A stretch of 64,000 nt of DNA from Paracamarosporium sp. OC-R06-R3. Its lineage: Eukaryota; Ascomycota; Dothideomycetes; Pleosporales; Didymosphaeriaceae. Every line of letters begins with the position of its first letter. Positions within the stretch are counted from its first letter, which is position 1. The notes beneath the pieces are model-generated. The model saw nothing but the letters and a program-made list of their open reading frames with translations, was not told the DNA's origin and searched no databases. The stretch is from assembly GCA_019828545.1 (NCBI GenBank), contig JACVRA010000161.1:186001-250000 (forward strand), written 5' to 3'. Position numbers and translations under genes: made by a program. This document shows, piece after piece, positions 11,836 through 23,175 of this stretch.

Positions 11836-14217
11836 TTTGATGTAAGTGTAGGGTCGTTTGAAACGATTGAGCTGAACTTGACTGGTAATTGAACGAAGGC
11901 CGAGGACAGTGAGCTGTTGTCGGTGGTGAACTCAAGCCGAAAGACGTCCTCCCTTTATACTTTGCTCGACACTATGTTCCAGTTGTGCGACTTGTGTTTC
12001 TCCGTGTGTATGTGTATTGAGGCCTAGTTGAATCCGGACCTAATATCGCCGTCTAGGACGTTGTGAGGATGATCTCCTGGCATAGATGAGTCTCAATATG
12101 CGTCGATTTCGCAATTGTGCCCGCCATAAACCACCGGTCTTTCGTGCTGCGGCTGTCTTTCCTTATACACCTCTAATTTCCGCCATGCAGATATTCGAAG
12201 AACAGTGCATCGCGGGGAAAGCCGCATCATGCTGCAGGGACGTTAAGTTTAGCTGTAGTGTAAATTGATGGTCGGTATCTTCCGAACTCAAGCTTTTGAT
12301 GACAGTGGCTAAGTGCTCTTGAACCGAGTAAGAGGGAATAGTGGGACAGTCTCCAAGAATTGCCACGAATGGGATGATCGAAAAAATGCAGGTTAAAAGC
12401 TGTGTCACCGTTGTAAGTATATGAAGTGTATGCTGGACCGGTTAGATGCATCGCTGTTCAAACGCCATCCCTGGCGAGAGTGGCGAATGACGGACATGCC
12501 CTGAGCACAATGATCGCAATGCTGGTCATTGTGGACCACTTGGTGTATTCGGGGCGGTTGGGCTTTGGTGAAGAATTTACTCTATTTAGCCATCTCATGC
12601 TTGGAGCAAAAGGCGCCCCGAAGGCACAATCCCTTCGCTATCATGTGAATAAGGTCGAACTCACCAACGCCCAGACTTCCAGAAGAACCGGGTTTGAGCG
12701 ATCTGTCTACGAAGACCCACTCCACGACCCGGAACGCTCTGCGTTAGAAAGACCGATTACGTACAAGGTCTACAACAACACAATGATCGGGTAGCAGAGT
12801 CTAGCACAAAGTGGCCAATGCGGGGCGAACCAAATGACGTCTGTTCAACGGTCAAAGTTGCCATGTCATGTTTCCAGCATGCAGTAGATTAGTACGAGCG
12901 ATTCAACTATGTTGATTGGCCCAGTGATGCAATTGTGAAGCTAGTAAGGCATAGAGAAATTGTGTGCTTCTTCTGTCAAGGATGGTTTCCGGGCATGGTA
13001 GTTTCGCCAATCATAAATAGCCAGACGCGTAAGCCGCCCGTTCCTGGAAATCAGCCTCATAGTTCCGGGATGGCGAGCGAGCACGTTTACATGATACCAG
13101 GACGCGTAGACAAGTAAGAAAAGCACAGACAGAATGTGGCTGGAGTGGCGTTTGAAGAAAGCTTGACGTGAATGTAAGCTTCATGGAATGACGAACTAGC
13201 TGGAGATAGATTGGATGGTGAATGCGCTAGTATAATGATTGGCTAGGCTAGACTGGATGTTTCTGAATTCTGCCGTGCATATTTCTCCGCTCTCCACGAT
13301 CGGGCGGCGATCCTGTGGAGCAAGCAGCGGGCGCGGTAGCACGGACCGGGGAATTTGAGGATGTATAGGCCATGGCCGAGAGTCTAGATGTCACATTGTT
13401 ATTAAATTGCCTTACCTAGTTCTTTCGTGATCGTCTTCAAGTCGGGCCGGGATGTGGTGAGACTTTCAACAGGATCTGTAGGAAAATCGTTTAATATACA
13501 GAACACGCGTGGAATTGTGTTTGGAAAGGGAACAAGTAGCCTTGAAGAAATAAAGCCCAGGAGAGTGGTTGTGTATACGGTACTAGCTCAGACATACGGA
13601 AATTACCTGTAGACCATGTTGCCCTGGGATGCTCAACGCGCGTTGGCATGGACAGCGGTTGGTAAGGATGGCTTTGCAGCTTGGGCGGCTAGAGGTTGTC
13701 CAGAACAGGAGCAACGGCTCATTCTTGACAAGAGTGCCAGACTATACACCTGAGAATACATACGCGGCCTTGCGTGTCTTCGAAGATTTGCGAAGGTAGT
13801 GCAATGACGATTGTCGTACAATCAATATAAAAAAGGTCCGAATACCATGTTAGTAATTCGCGAGGTGCATTCCAAGAACGATTGTCACGGCGACAGGCTG
13901 GCGCAAGTATCTCGGGTGATTGCATCATAGCTCATATGCAGACAATGTCGAAAACCAAGATATGGCTGAAAGAAAGAGAGGTGGAATAAAGTACAGGTTC
14001 AATTGGTGGTATCATGTTGGGAAAGCAAGCACGAATTGTGTGAGGATACATCTGCGTGACAAACTGGTCAGCGGACGATGCTAGGAAGTTGCGTAGTGTC
14101 TTAGAGGATGCGAGTGGCAGGTACCAGTTCCGGGAACACCGCCTGTTAGCGGAATGCGCCTGCGGTGGTGCACCGGGTGAGCTGTTGCATGTCTCGTAGT
14201 CAGCCAAATTGCCATGC
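11836..14217. other. Gene-free stretch
   Basis: Only short open frames without family motifs occur here; the longest is 12426-12794 on the plus strand, 122 codons, with no signal peptide, splice support or similarity I recognise. The part next to 11836 is presumably the promoter of the PTG-repeat gene and the part next to 14217 the 3' flank of the PRKRIP1-like gene. Confidence 0.5.
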
Positions 14218-14841
14218 TCAATCGTCATCTTCGATGACGAGGCCAATCTCATCAGAGTTTTTGACCTCTCCACCTCCATTAAGCAGCCTGTCGTCTTCCT
14301 CATCGACAGGTTTTGGGGCGTTGGCGTTGGGCGCGAGTTTCTTCTTTGGCTTATCACCCTCTGGAACCGATGGGCCTTCGTTTCCGTTGCCACCGTCGCC
14401 CTTCTGCCCCTTCTTTTGCTTGGCTTTCCTTGCGCGTGCCTTTTCCCTCTTCGCCCTGTTCTTCTCTGTCTTCTCGCGATCTTGCCGTTCCACATCCTCT
14501 TTCCTCTTCTGGAACTCCTTCTCGTCCTCTTCTTTCTGCACCTGCTCGTCCATGAGGCGCAGCCGCTCATACTCTCGCCGACGGCTCGCCTTGTACACGT
14601 GAAACTCGCCACTGCCTGCTCCTGCGCTTGAACCTTGGACATTGGCCACGATCTCAGGCGGCGGCGCAAGGCCCTTGTCAGGCTTGGAGCCGGGTATGTG
14701 GATTTCGCGGTCTGGCTTTGCGAACAGCGCTTCGACATCGGCGGCCAGCTTGCCACCCGGTGTGAGGGCGCGCTTCTTGGTGGGCCGCTTCGAGCGCGGG
14801 TCTGCGGAGGTGGGAATCGACTCGGGAATATTCTCCGACAT
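14218..14841 (-). CDS. PRKRIP1-like (DUF1168) spliceosome-associated protein
   Basis: Single exon, 207 residues. The conserved family core EFHVYKASRRREYERLRLMD is followed by a long charged helix (EEDEKEFQKRKEDVERQDREK) and a Lys/Arg-rich stretch (KNRAKREKARARKAKQKK). This is the pattern of PRKRIP1/DUF1168 proteins, which are nuclear and bind the catalytic spliceosome in animals; splicing work here is inferred from the family. The tail is acidic and ends in EDDD. The gene is divergent from the DET1-like gene, with 410 bp between start codons. No intron is needed. Length and motif fit the family. Confidence 0.88.
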   Translation of the reverse strand: MSENIPESIPTSADPRSKRPTKKRALTPGGKLAADVEALFAKPDREIHIPGSKPDKGLAPPPEIVANVQGSSAGAGSGEFHVYKASRRREYERLRLMDEQVQKEEDEKEFQKRKEDVERQDREKTEKNRAKREKARARKAKQKKGQKGDGGNGNEGPSVPEGDKPKKKLAPNANAPKPVDEEDDRLLNGGGEVKNSDEIGLVIEDDD

Positions 14842-15251
14842 GGTGGAGAGAGGCCGCGACCAGATGCACCGAGTGCTTATGCAAGCTTGGGGGGCTGTGT
14901 AATGGAATGCGACGGCGTCGGGTATTTATCAGCAGCGTGTTGCAGTGCGACGGCTGGAGGTGACGATGTCGTGAGAGGCGACGGGCGCGGTGTTGATGCG
15001 GCCGAGAGCTTGGGCCCCACGACTTTTGCTTGCGGTACGGCGGGGCGTAGGTGCCAATGGCGAAAAACGACGCCACCTGGGCTGCTCTGATCTGAAACGC
15101 CGTTTGACTCTCGTTCCTTGCACACTGACGATTTTACGATAACGACCCCGCCTTGTCTTTTTCGCTCCTTCACTTCACTGAGCCGTTCATTTGTCACGCA
15201 GCAAAGATACAGACCACATTCCGTCCTTCATAGCTCACCCCCACCGCCAAC
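14842..15251. promoter_or_regulatory. Shared promoter of a divergent housekeeping pair
   Basis: These 410 bp lie between the start codons of the PRKRIP1-like gene (minus) and the DET1-like gene (plus), so they must hold both promoters and both 5' leaders. The stretch just before 15251 is pyrimidine-rich, usual for fungal leaders. I see no clear TATA box. Confidence 0.55.
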
Positions 15252-17075
15252 ATGGGCAAACCTCGGGTAGGTGGACCCTTGCCCCCGCAACCCCAGGCGC
15301 TCTGCTGATACCGGTGCAGATGATTATTCTGGTGCGCCATGCCCAGTCCGAAGGTAACAAGAACCGCGACATTCACCAGTTCATCCCCGACCACCGTGTC
15401 AAGTTGACCCAGCTGGGCTGGAGCCAGGTACGTCTGCGAGCCCCGCCTGCGACGACGCCAGTAGCTGACCGCTTTTCTCCAAACAGGCCGAAGAAGCAGG
15501 ACGACAGCTGCGCTCTCTGCTTAAGCCAGACGATACCATCCAGTTTTTCACGTCACCCTACCGACGTACACGAGAGACCACCGAGGGGATCCTGCGAACA
15601 CTCACCGCAGACGAGCCATCGCCTTCACCCTTCCCACGTAACAAGATCACTGTCTTTGAGGAACCGCGTCTTCGTGAGCAGGATTTTGGCAACTTCCAAC
15701 CATGTTCGGCCGAGATGGAGCGCATGTGGCAGGAGCGAGCCGACTACGGCCACTTCTTCTACCGCATCCCTAATGGAGAAAGCGCCGCCGACGCCTACGA
15801 CCGCGTCAGTGGGTTCAACGAGAGCATGTGGCGACAGTTCAGCGAGCCTGACTTTCCGAGCGTGTGCGTGCTGGTCACCCACGGCTTGATGACAAGAGTC
15901 TTTCTCATGAAGTGGTAAGTACCCTGTGGGTCAGCCTTCAAGACTACAACACTGACTGGCATAGGTACCATTGGTCAGTCGAATACTTTGAGGACCTGCG
16001 TAACGTCAATCACTGCGAATTTATCGTCATGAAACAAAGCCTTACCAACGGCAAATACATTCTAGAAAACGAGCTCCGAACATGGTCCGACCTTAAGAAG
16101 CGTGCGGCCGCTGGAGAAAAGGGAAGCAACGGGACGTCCACTTCGTCCAGACCGACTCCTCTGTCAGCAGGGTCGGGAAACGCGACTTCCTCCCCAGTGG
16201 TTCCCATTCGCCGCTGGGGAGGGTGCGCGAACGGCTGTAATCACGACAAGATGAGCTGGCCGAAGCGAGTGATGCGCAAGAACACGGCCGACTTTCTAGG
16301 TAGCCAGCCTCCTGTGGCGCCCCTCGCTCACTTGGACGGCGAAAAGGACGACCATCCCATAGCTTCTCAGGAAGGTGAACACGCTCCCGCTATCAAAGAG
16401 CCAACACCGCAGAAACCCACCCGCAAATCGAGCACCAAGGCTGCCCCGGTGCCGTCCATGCCGTTGACCCCTGCATCACCAAACGACGCGTCCGATGATG
16501 CATCAAGCGATGAGCAAATAATGAGTAGCGAACAGGAAGATACCGGGCCGGTTGCACCGCGCAAACACCACCATGCCGCACCAAGAAGTGGCGCGATTCT
16601 GCGTCACCTTCAACCTCCTTCAAACGCCGGCGAAGGCTTCTCGGACGACTCAGACTACTTTCCAGGCATGCAACATCTTCATGTACACCACCACACTGCT
16701 CGTCGCGCACAGAGAGAAAAGAGCAAGGAGCGGAAAGCAGCCCGCAAACAAACAGAAAAAGGCTGGATGGAAGAGTCTGGCATGTACTCTGGAGCCCGTG
16801 CTGATACGCTGGGCGACGGTGACGAGCTCAGCGACGTCGGCTCGGCTTCTTATGTGAAGGTTATCTCTCCGACCACAATTGAAGGTGGAGAGAATATGCC
16901 AATCTTGAAAGAGGCACTCAAGGGCGACATGATCGTGGAGAGCAGCGCAGAGGAAGGAAACCGAGCAGAAGACGATAAGGAAATTGCATCATTGTCTGTG
17001 GAGAAAAAGATCAGTGAAGAAGACATTGAGAAGATGAAGGAGGCCGACAGGAAGACCCTCAGCGAGGTATACTAG
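15252..17075 (+). CDS. DET1: Histidine-phosphatase family protein, DET1-like, with long C-terminal extension
   Basis: Exons 15252-15266, 15320-15427, 15487-15914 and 15965-17075 give 553 residues; the first exon encodes only MGKPR. The catalytic domain fills about residues 6-215: RHAQSEGN (catalytic His12), FTSPYRRTRETTEGIL, EPRLREQDFGNFQ, YGHFFYRIPNGESAADAYDRV and the second His in VTHGL (His173), followed by VFLMKWY. This order matches yeast Det1, a broad-range acid phosphatase of the phosphoglycerate-mutase superfamily linked to sterol transport; function here is by family. The remaining ~340 residues are Ser/Pro/charge-rich and probably disordered (for example KSKERKAARKQTEKGW), much longer than in yeast. 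The start is supported by the short first exon spliced in phase onto MIILVRHA. Confidence 0.88.
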
Positions 17076-17573
17076 AGGATGATTACGATGCAGAAATTAA
17101 CGCATATGATGAATATGGATAAATTGTGGATTAAGCGTGAGTAGAATCTCTGTAGAAGCTGAACAGGCGATGTATGACGTTATGACAATATAAAATAACA
17201 TTAAGATATATGTGCACGAACCTACTCACGATAGTCTACAGCGGTGTCTCATAGTAGACCCCATAGCCGAGTACGCTTCTCCACTTTCAAAGCCAACAGT
17301 TGTAGTAGTCAATGACCCCATTTTTTTCTCGCCTGACCGCTTACGCACATTGAACCCAATTGGCGGAGACGTCTACGCTTTATATCCACTCCCAGCTTGT
17401 TCCCAACACCCAATCCGTACGAAACCTAACTTATATCCAAATGCAGCATCTTCGCGTAGAACCCACCTAGTCGACCCACACTAACCCCGAAGCTGGCGTC
17501 AGCCGTCAACCTACATTACCTCATCCCATCCCACCTGTTCATCTCCAAACGAGTTCTTCCTCGCCAAAAAACG
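17076..17573. other. Intergenic, promoter of the hydrolase gene
   Basis: About 500 bp between two genes on the same strand. It holds the 3' flank of the DET1-like gene and, near its end, a C-rich pyrimidine tract and the promoter of the alpha/beta hydrolase. No gene is seen. Confidence 0.5.
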
Positions 17574-18653
17574 ATGGTCCACCCCGATACATTCACATCT
17601 AGTCCCGACTGGACGTCTTTCGCCCAGCAAAACGACATCCCCCTCCCCTCTGCCAAACCGCCTATTCCGTTAGATGAAATTCCCCTCATACCCCTCGACT
17701 ACGTAGCTTCCCGCGCACGCCAGCAACGCGAACACGCGCAGTGGGGCGCAGACCACCCGCTTTCCGCGGTTGGATACACGTCTTCTCATCTCAGCGTGCC
17801 CGCGCGCGACGGGCACGTTTTAGATGTCAAGGTGTCGTATCCGGTGAGCGAGCGTCTGGCGAAACGCGCTAGGGAGAAGAAAAAGGAGAAGTTACCCGTG
17901 CTGTTCGTCACGTTTGGAGGGGGCTGGATCCAGGGGACGCATACCACGGAGGAATGTTGGTTGCTGTGGCCTGTATACGCTGCGTTTGATGTAGTGATCG
18001 TGTCTGTGGCGTATCGTCTCGGTCCCGAGAATAAAGCGGGGACTTGGGTGGATGATAGTTGGGATGTGCTTTCTTCGCTTGTTTCTTCTTCGTCTGAGTT
18101 CGCTGCGTTCGAAGAGAGATCTGGTGTGCGGATCGATCTCTCTCGTGTCGTTCTTGCGGGGAGCTCGGCTGGTGCGGGGATTAGTGCGGCGCTGAGTCAG
18201 AGGTGTAGGGATGGGGGGATTGATGTTTTCGGCGTTGTGTTGAATGTGCCGGTCATTTGCGATTATAGGCATTTTGATAAGGTGGAACGGGAGATTGGGA
18301 TGGAGATGAGGAGTTATGAGGGCGCGACTGAGGCGGTGCTGCCTAGTGGGGCGATGAAATGGATTTGGGAAACGCTGTATCCGGGTGTGGAGATGAGTCT
18401 TTCGGCGGATGCGTCGCCGTTGTTGGGGGATGTACGGGGGTTGCCGAGACATGTGGTCTTTCTGGCGGGACAGGATGCGCTGTTTGATGAGGGGTGGGCG
18501 TATACGGAGAAGTTGAGTAGGGGAGGGGTGGGCGTCGAGCGTGTGGTCTATGAAGGAGTGCCGCATGTTTTTGGGGAGTTTTGGGAGTTGGAGAGTACGA
18601 AGAGGTGGTGGGGGGATGTAAGGAGGTTTCTCGCAGGGTGGCTGGGGGATTGA
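17574..18653 (+). CDS. Alpha/beta hydrolase (hormone-sensitive-lipase/esterase-like)
   Basis: Single exon, 359 residues, no signal peptide. The order fits the alpha/beta hydrolase fold-3 group: an oxyanion strand VLFVTFGGGWIQG (near 109-121) in place of the usual HGGG; VVIVSVAYRLGPE; the nucleophile elbow GSSAG (Ser198); an acid residue in GQDALFDEG (Asp301); and the base in PHVFGEF (His331). All three triad residues are present, so it should be an active esterase or lipase-like enzyme, substrate unknown. The first Gly-motif residue is Phe rather than His, a variation seen in several fungal members. The gene shows a G-rich 3' half, hence long but meaningless antisense frames. Confidence 0.85.
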   Translation: MVHPDTFTSSPDWTSFAQQNDIPLPSAKPPIPLDEIPLIPLDYVASRARQQREHAQWGADHPLSAVGYTSSHLSVPARDGHVLDVKVSYPVSERLAKRAREKKKEKLPVLFVTFGGGWIQGTHTTEECWLLWPVYAAFDVVIVSVAYRLGPENKAGTWVDDSWDVLSSLVSSSSEFAAFEERSGVRIDLSRVVLAGSSAGAGISAALSQRCRDGGIDVFGVVLNVPVICDYRHFDKVEREIGMEMRSYEGATEAVLPSGAMKWIWETLYPGVEMSLSADASPLLGDVRGLPRHVVFLAGQDALFDEGWAYTEKLSRGGVGVERVVYEGVPHVFGEFWELESTKRWWGDVRRFLAGWLGD

Positions 18654-21600
18654 AGATGGAGCCGGTTTGTCTAAACTTGGGCGTCAATTATATCGTGGGT
18701 TTAATATTGTGCCAAACTGCTGGTAGTGGTATGGCTACATGGAGGTAGACCACTGCGTCGTATAGTGCATTTCGCCATATTACATGTCTGAATACGATCT
18801 TGATCTCTGGCTAAGTTAAGCGACTGAAAAATCATCGTCTAGGTGCTTATGCCTTAGGATCCGTATCGGATACCCTCTACCAGCCTACGGTCTAGTAAGG
18901 CAAGTAAGGGCAGACGGACAGCCGTTGATTTTTATTGGGATCGACTATCGTCTGGAATGTGAGTGCAGGATCTTCTTATACTTAGGAATATGTCTCACAA
19001 GAATGCAATAGTCATCGGCTTTGCAACAAACAAGGCCATGCTCGGAATTCGCTAGACCACCTCTGGATTACGTGGTCAGCGCATTGCTTGGGAATGTATA
19101 GCCTCTTACTCATCATACCCATCAGCTCTTGTTAGTGTATACTTACTTGATTGGATACTGGCGGCACGCGAGAATATCGAAACATTCGGGGGAGATCCGC
19201 AGAAAGATAAGAATTTTGGATCGCGGATGGTAAGACTTTCGAACTTACTTTTCCAGCCATCCTTCAGGCCACCGTTATGAGCCAAAATGTAGGAGGAGGC
19301 GATGTCGTTTACATCTTACTTTTTTGGTAGAAAGCGCTATATGCCATTTCAACAGGCAATATAAGAGACTTTCCCAGCCATGGCGTAGCGTTTGGCTTAA
19401 AACACCTTAACAGAATGATGTCTAACCCACCCGGCTTGAGCTTCTATATAAAATTGGACTTGGCTGCAAAAACCCCCTGCGGCCATTGCAGAAAAAGTGG
19501 GGTGTGTCAGGAGCGGCGACAGCCAGTATGCGGAGACTTTGAAATGCTTGCGGGAAACCCTTTTCGAAATCCTCACGAACCTCTCCATATCTATGTCCTA
19601 CGCGGCTCGTCCGCCATTCGAAGAAAGAGTTTTCTATCCTACCTATGACAGCGATTACTTGATCGACCATCCTACAGAGTTAATGCGAGTGGGGAAGTTT
19701 GTCAAGGGGATACCAGTCAATTACATCTTGGGCCACAAATGATGGTGCATGGCATGCCTTGCCTACCACTGCAAGCGACGAAGATGTACCCCCTACCTTT
19801 ACTCCTTAGCTTTTTGGTCATTGCGCTTCTATGAGAGCGAAGCTGCTAGATCCATACCCATTGGAAGATTTCGAAAGCATGGTACGACCAGACTGTGGTG
19901 GACCTATCTCTCTACAACACTATCGAGCGGCTTAGATCAACTTAGACCTCTGATTTACATGTCTAGTACTTGACCTTGCGTGGAAAAATGTCAGGCACGG
20001 TGGTGAGAAGGCATCGCATGTCTAGTTGTACGAGCACAATTTCACCTCGTGTTCGAATCGACGGGTATTCCGATGTAGCGCATCGCTCATCTGAGCGATA
20101 TTTCCTATACTCTCAATGATCAGTATGTGAACGGAAATGCAGGAAATTCAGCTGCACAACTTGAGATTTCCATGATCTCAAGTAGGAGGATTGTCAAGAT
20201 TGTCACTTCGGGAACACCGAAGGAGGTTCACGAAGACGCTGACCTATGGCCCCCGCTTTCACCGACGTGAAAAAGAAAGAACTAGACGATAATTCCCCGA
20301 ATAGCCTGTCTCTCTTGCTTTCTAGGGGACCCTATAGAAACAGACCTGTCACCGTCAGCAATGATCCCCAGGATACTTTCTAAACCAAAGCATAGCGTAC
20401 TGTGAACATTAGGAGGTTGTTCAAAAGGTGTGAGTTCATCAACAGTGCGGCTATAAGAAGGGAGTCCGGCGTATAAATATTTCTATAGCCACAAGCTGAT
20501 CTAACTTAACTTACTTTGAGCGCCCAATCCATTTAGACAAAGTTAAGTTAGATATAATTATTTATATTGACTTGACTGGCATCATCTTAGTACCAAACTG
20601 ATCGTGGGTATAAAGTGTAGACGTTTCCGTAAGCCAAAGTCGATATGTGTAAGCGGTCATGCGAGAAAAATGGAGCAACTGATTACTACAACCTGTTAGC
20701 TTTGCTCTCAATTAGGGGGTTTTCGGCGTTCGACCTCTTTACCTTTAAGGTCAACTTGATAGCACCTATTAACGTAAGCTCTTAGTACCTTAATTTACGG
20801 TAGACTTTTACTAAAGCCCTGATTAAGAAATATCAAATACTTCCTCCTTCTTATAGTTTAGCGATTTATAACACAGAGTTTTAGTACTAAGTCCACAGGC
20901 TTAACATAGCCAATGCGCCTCGGCTTGGCGATGAAGATGGAAACTGGTACCTGAGTACTGCAAGATTTCCTGAGTCGTGCAATGGATGTTTTGAGAATTC
21001 CCACCGTCTGAGTCAACACGGAAGATGTACTATCTTTACCTATTACTGAAGCTGATTTTTCGACGCTACGTCAACATAGCTCTTCGATAGCTAATTCTTA
21101 GCTTGTTTGTTGACTGAATAGATCTGTGTACATCTGTAGATCAAAACGCTGACATGGACTTAAAATGAAATGCTACTCTACGGACAGTGCCTAAGCCTTT
21201 GCTCTCAAAAAGGCAAGACTCGATCTTTTGGGCCGAATTGGATTCATTGCCTTCTCGTCGTAGCTGTTAGACCTGTCTTAGCTCGCTACTAAAGTACCTT
21301 GAATAACGTACGATACGTGCAGCCACGCTCATCGTAGTCAAAACCCAGTTTGTGAAACAATAGCACTGTAGGAGTAACGTTAATCCATAATTCGTGCCAA
21401 TGTGGTCATGGTCTCGCTGTAGCCGTTACTTTTCAGGAATTCATTTCAACTGTTGCCGGGTTTGATTCTCAATAAGCATAACTGAGACAACATACACAGT
21501 TCAGCCTTTGTTGTCATAGATATTATTGTATTTACACAGTATTTTTGACATAAAAAATCATTCCTAAGCAAGATTATCTATTTTAAAGCCGTATTGGACT

Positions 21601-21707
21601 CGAAAAGCTAGTATCTGCTCCTTGAAAAATAAGGCTGAAATGATTCTCCGTTGTACTGAAACCTAATTTATTCTGGAACATCGAAACTGTTGTTCCTATA
21701 CCTACGC
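18654..21707. other. AT-rich gene-poor stretch, possible decayed repeat
   Basis: No credible gene. From about 20400 onward the DNA is rich in TA steps and stop codons and contains a 14-bp inverted repeat (20499-20512 with 20540-20553). This looks like a mutated repeat or relic transposon, possibly altered by RIP, but I could not identify a transposase. Short open frames near 19400-19970 overlap each other in several phases and carry no motif. Confidence 0.45.
20499..20553. repeat. Inverted repeat, 14-bp arms, 27-bp loop
   Basis: The left arm ATCTAACTTAACTT (20499-20512) is matched perfectly by the right arm AAGTTAAGTTAGAT (20540-20553). It lies in AT-rich, gene-free DNA and could be a terminus or internal hairpin of a decayed mobile element; no target-site duplication was found. 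Confidence 0.6.
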
Positions 21708-22943
21708 TCATATTGATGGATAGACCTTCATCTTGAGGTTTGCATTCTTATTAAAGACATCCAACCACAGACTAGTCATCTCTTTGACAAGATGATAATC
21801 CCTGAAAGGATCATCATAATCGATGTCAAGCCTCACGTCGCCATCAAAGTTTTCAAAGTACGCCCACTTCAGTCCAGCCATGATCATTTCGTTGTGTACA
21901 ATATCACTTGAGTTCTCCAGCATCTGATTGAAAATGGTTGTACCAAGACCATCCACGCTTGGAAGGACAAGAAACCGCGATAACGGAGGAATATTGATAT
22001 ACATCGTGAGATTATGGAAAGATGCAGTTTCAATTGCCCCAGGATATTTGTTGCATAGAGACCATAGCCCCATAACATCATGCAACTCATCACGTGAACG
22101 TGATAGCATGTGGAGGATCACTTTCCTGTGTGCAGGGCGCTTTCGGGGGGATAGATCAGAAAGCTGTTGGGATGATAGATCGAAGGATCTGCGGTACGCT
22201 TTGAAGTCGCATAAACGCAGTAGCACGTTGATTCGCTGTTGGAATATCGGTAGGAACTCACTCCGGATCTGTCGGTTGACTTGTAACAGTGGTAAAAATC
22301 CATAAAAATCTTCGTTCTCTTTTGGATAGCGGGGTAAACGGCGTGAGATTCTGCGTAATCGGCGATCGCAGAGTGGATTCCTGAGTGCGAGTTCCTTTCC
22401 GACAACACAAAACTCATAGATTTGGTTTCGTAGCTCTGCTGGGAGGTCTAAAAAACGAAAAATACCCGTCCGAACATATGCAGGCTTTTCCTTAGGATTT
22501 CCATTATCGATACGAGCAAAGTCGTTGTACTTGTATATGGGGGTTTGTTCATTGTCTAGCGACCTCGCAATATAGGACGTAGTACCGTCATTGTAGAAGT
22601 TCGTGAAATTGTGTTCATTGCTGAAAAGTATCTCGTCATGGGGACTCGTTTTTGTGTTGTTCGATGTCGTGGGAGGTTTGCTGCCGGTCAGTAGACCGCG
22701 CAGCTGAATCCCTTGTTGCTGTTCTGGAGGACTAGTAGTTTCGGAATCCTCAACCGTTGTAGTGTAGTGGGTTGACCTTTGCGGCAGTATATGGACGTAG
22801 AGCAGGATACTTGGGTTAATGTAGGGCTTTATGTAGATGGGTCGGTGGATTGAGGTATTGTTTGGATGCGTAGTTAATCGCTTGAAAGTCTCACGGGAGA
22901 GGACAAGATCAAGTGAAACTCGCCATATGTTGGTTATCTGCAC
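21708..22943 (-). CDS. 2EXR/F-box-like protein of unknown function
   Basis: Open frame of 411 residues. The core reads FRFLDLPAELRNQIYEFCVV (near residue 163), then PLLQVNRQIRSEFLPIFQQR. This F-box-like or 2EXR pattern is greatly expanded in Dothideomycetes and related fungi. Most members have no known function; some may be adaptors in ubiquitin ligase complexes, which is only a family inference. The N-terminal 160 residues are low in conservation-like features and rich in Thr/Ser/Asn, so the true start may be a later Met or on an upstream exon. The gene sits alone in AT-rich DNA next to a broken reductase gene. No catalytic residues are expected. Confidence 0.65.
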   Translation of the reverse strand: MQITNIWRVSLDLVLSRETFKRLTTHPNNTSIHRPIYIKPYINPSILLYVHILPQRSTHYTTTVEDSETTSPPEQQQGIQLRGLLTGSKPPTTSNNTKTSPHDEILFSNEHNFTNFYNDGTTSYIARSLDNEQTPIYKYNDFARIDNGNPKEKPAYVRTGIFRFLDLPAELRNQIYEFCVVGKELALRNPLCDRRLRRISRRLPRYPKENEDFYGFLPLLQVNRQIRSEFLPIFQQRINVLLRLCDFKAYRRSFDLSSQQLSDLSPRKRPAHRKVILHMLSRSRDELHDVMGLWSLCNKYPGAIETASFHNLTMYINIPPLSRFLVLPSVDGLGTTIFNQMLENSSDIVHNEMIMAGLKWAYFENFDGDVRLDIDYDDPFRDYHLVKEMTSLWLDVFNKNANLKMKVYPSI

Positions 22944-23175
22944 TTCACAATACGGGAATCCTCACCGAACCATAAACCTGCAATGACTCCGAAGGAGACC
23001 ATCAACTAACTGAACCATATAAACCCACAGATTAGTAATGGTATAGCATTCAGTGTGTAGCTCCAAATTTGGAGCCTAGAGCCTTTAATATAGTGTCATG
23101 GGTTAACCCAGAAGACGTATCACATATAGAATAATTGGGAGATATTCCCATGGAATTGAATTATCACAAGTTGGT

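Noticed and set aside
12426..12794. 122-codon plus-strand open frame
   Set aside because: No signal peptide, domain, splice support or codon pattern that separates it from chance.
14165..14631. Plus-strand frames opposite the PRKRIP1-like gene
   Set aside because: They are complements of Lys/Glu-rich codons, giving Leu/Ser/Phe-rich shadow proteins.
13932..14756. 274-codon minus-strand frame overlapping the PRKRIP1-like gene
   Set aside because: It is out of phase with the frame that carries the DUF1168 core.
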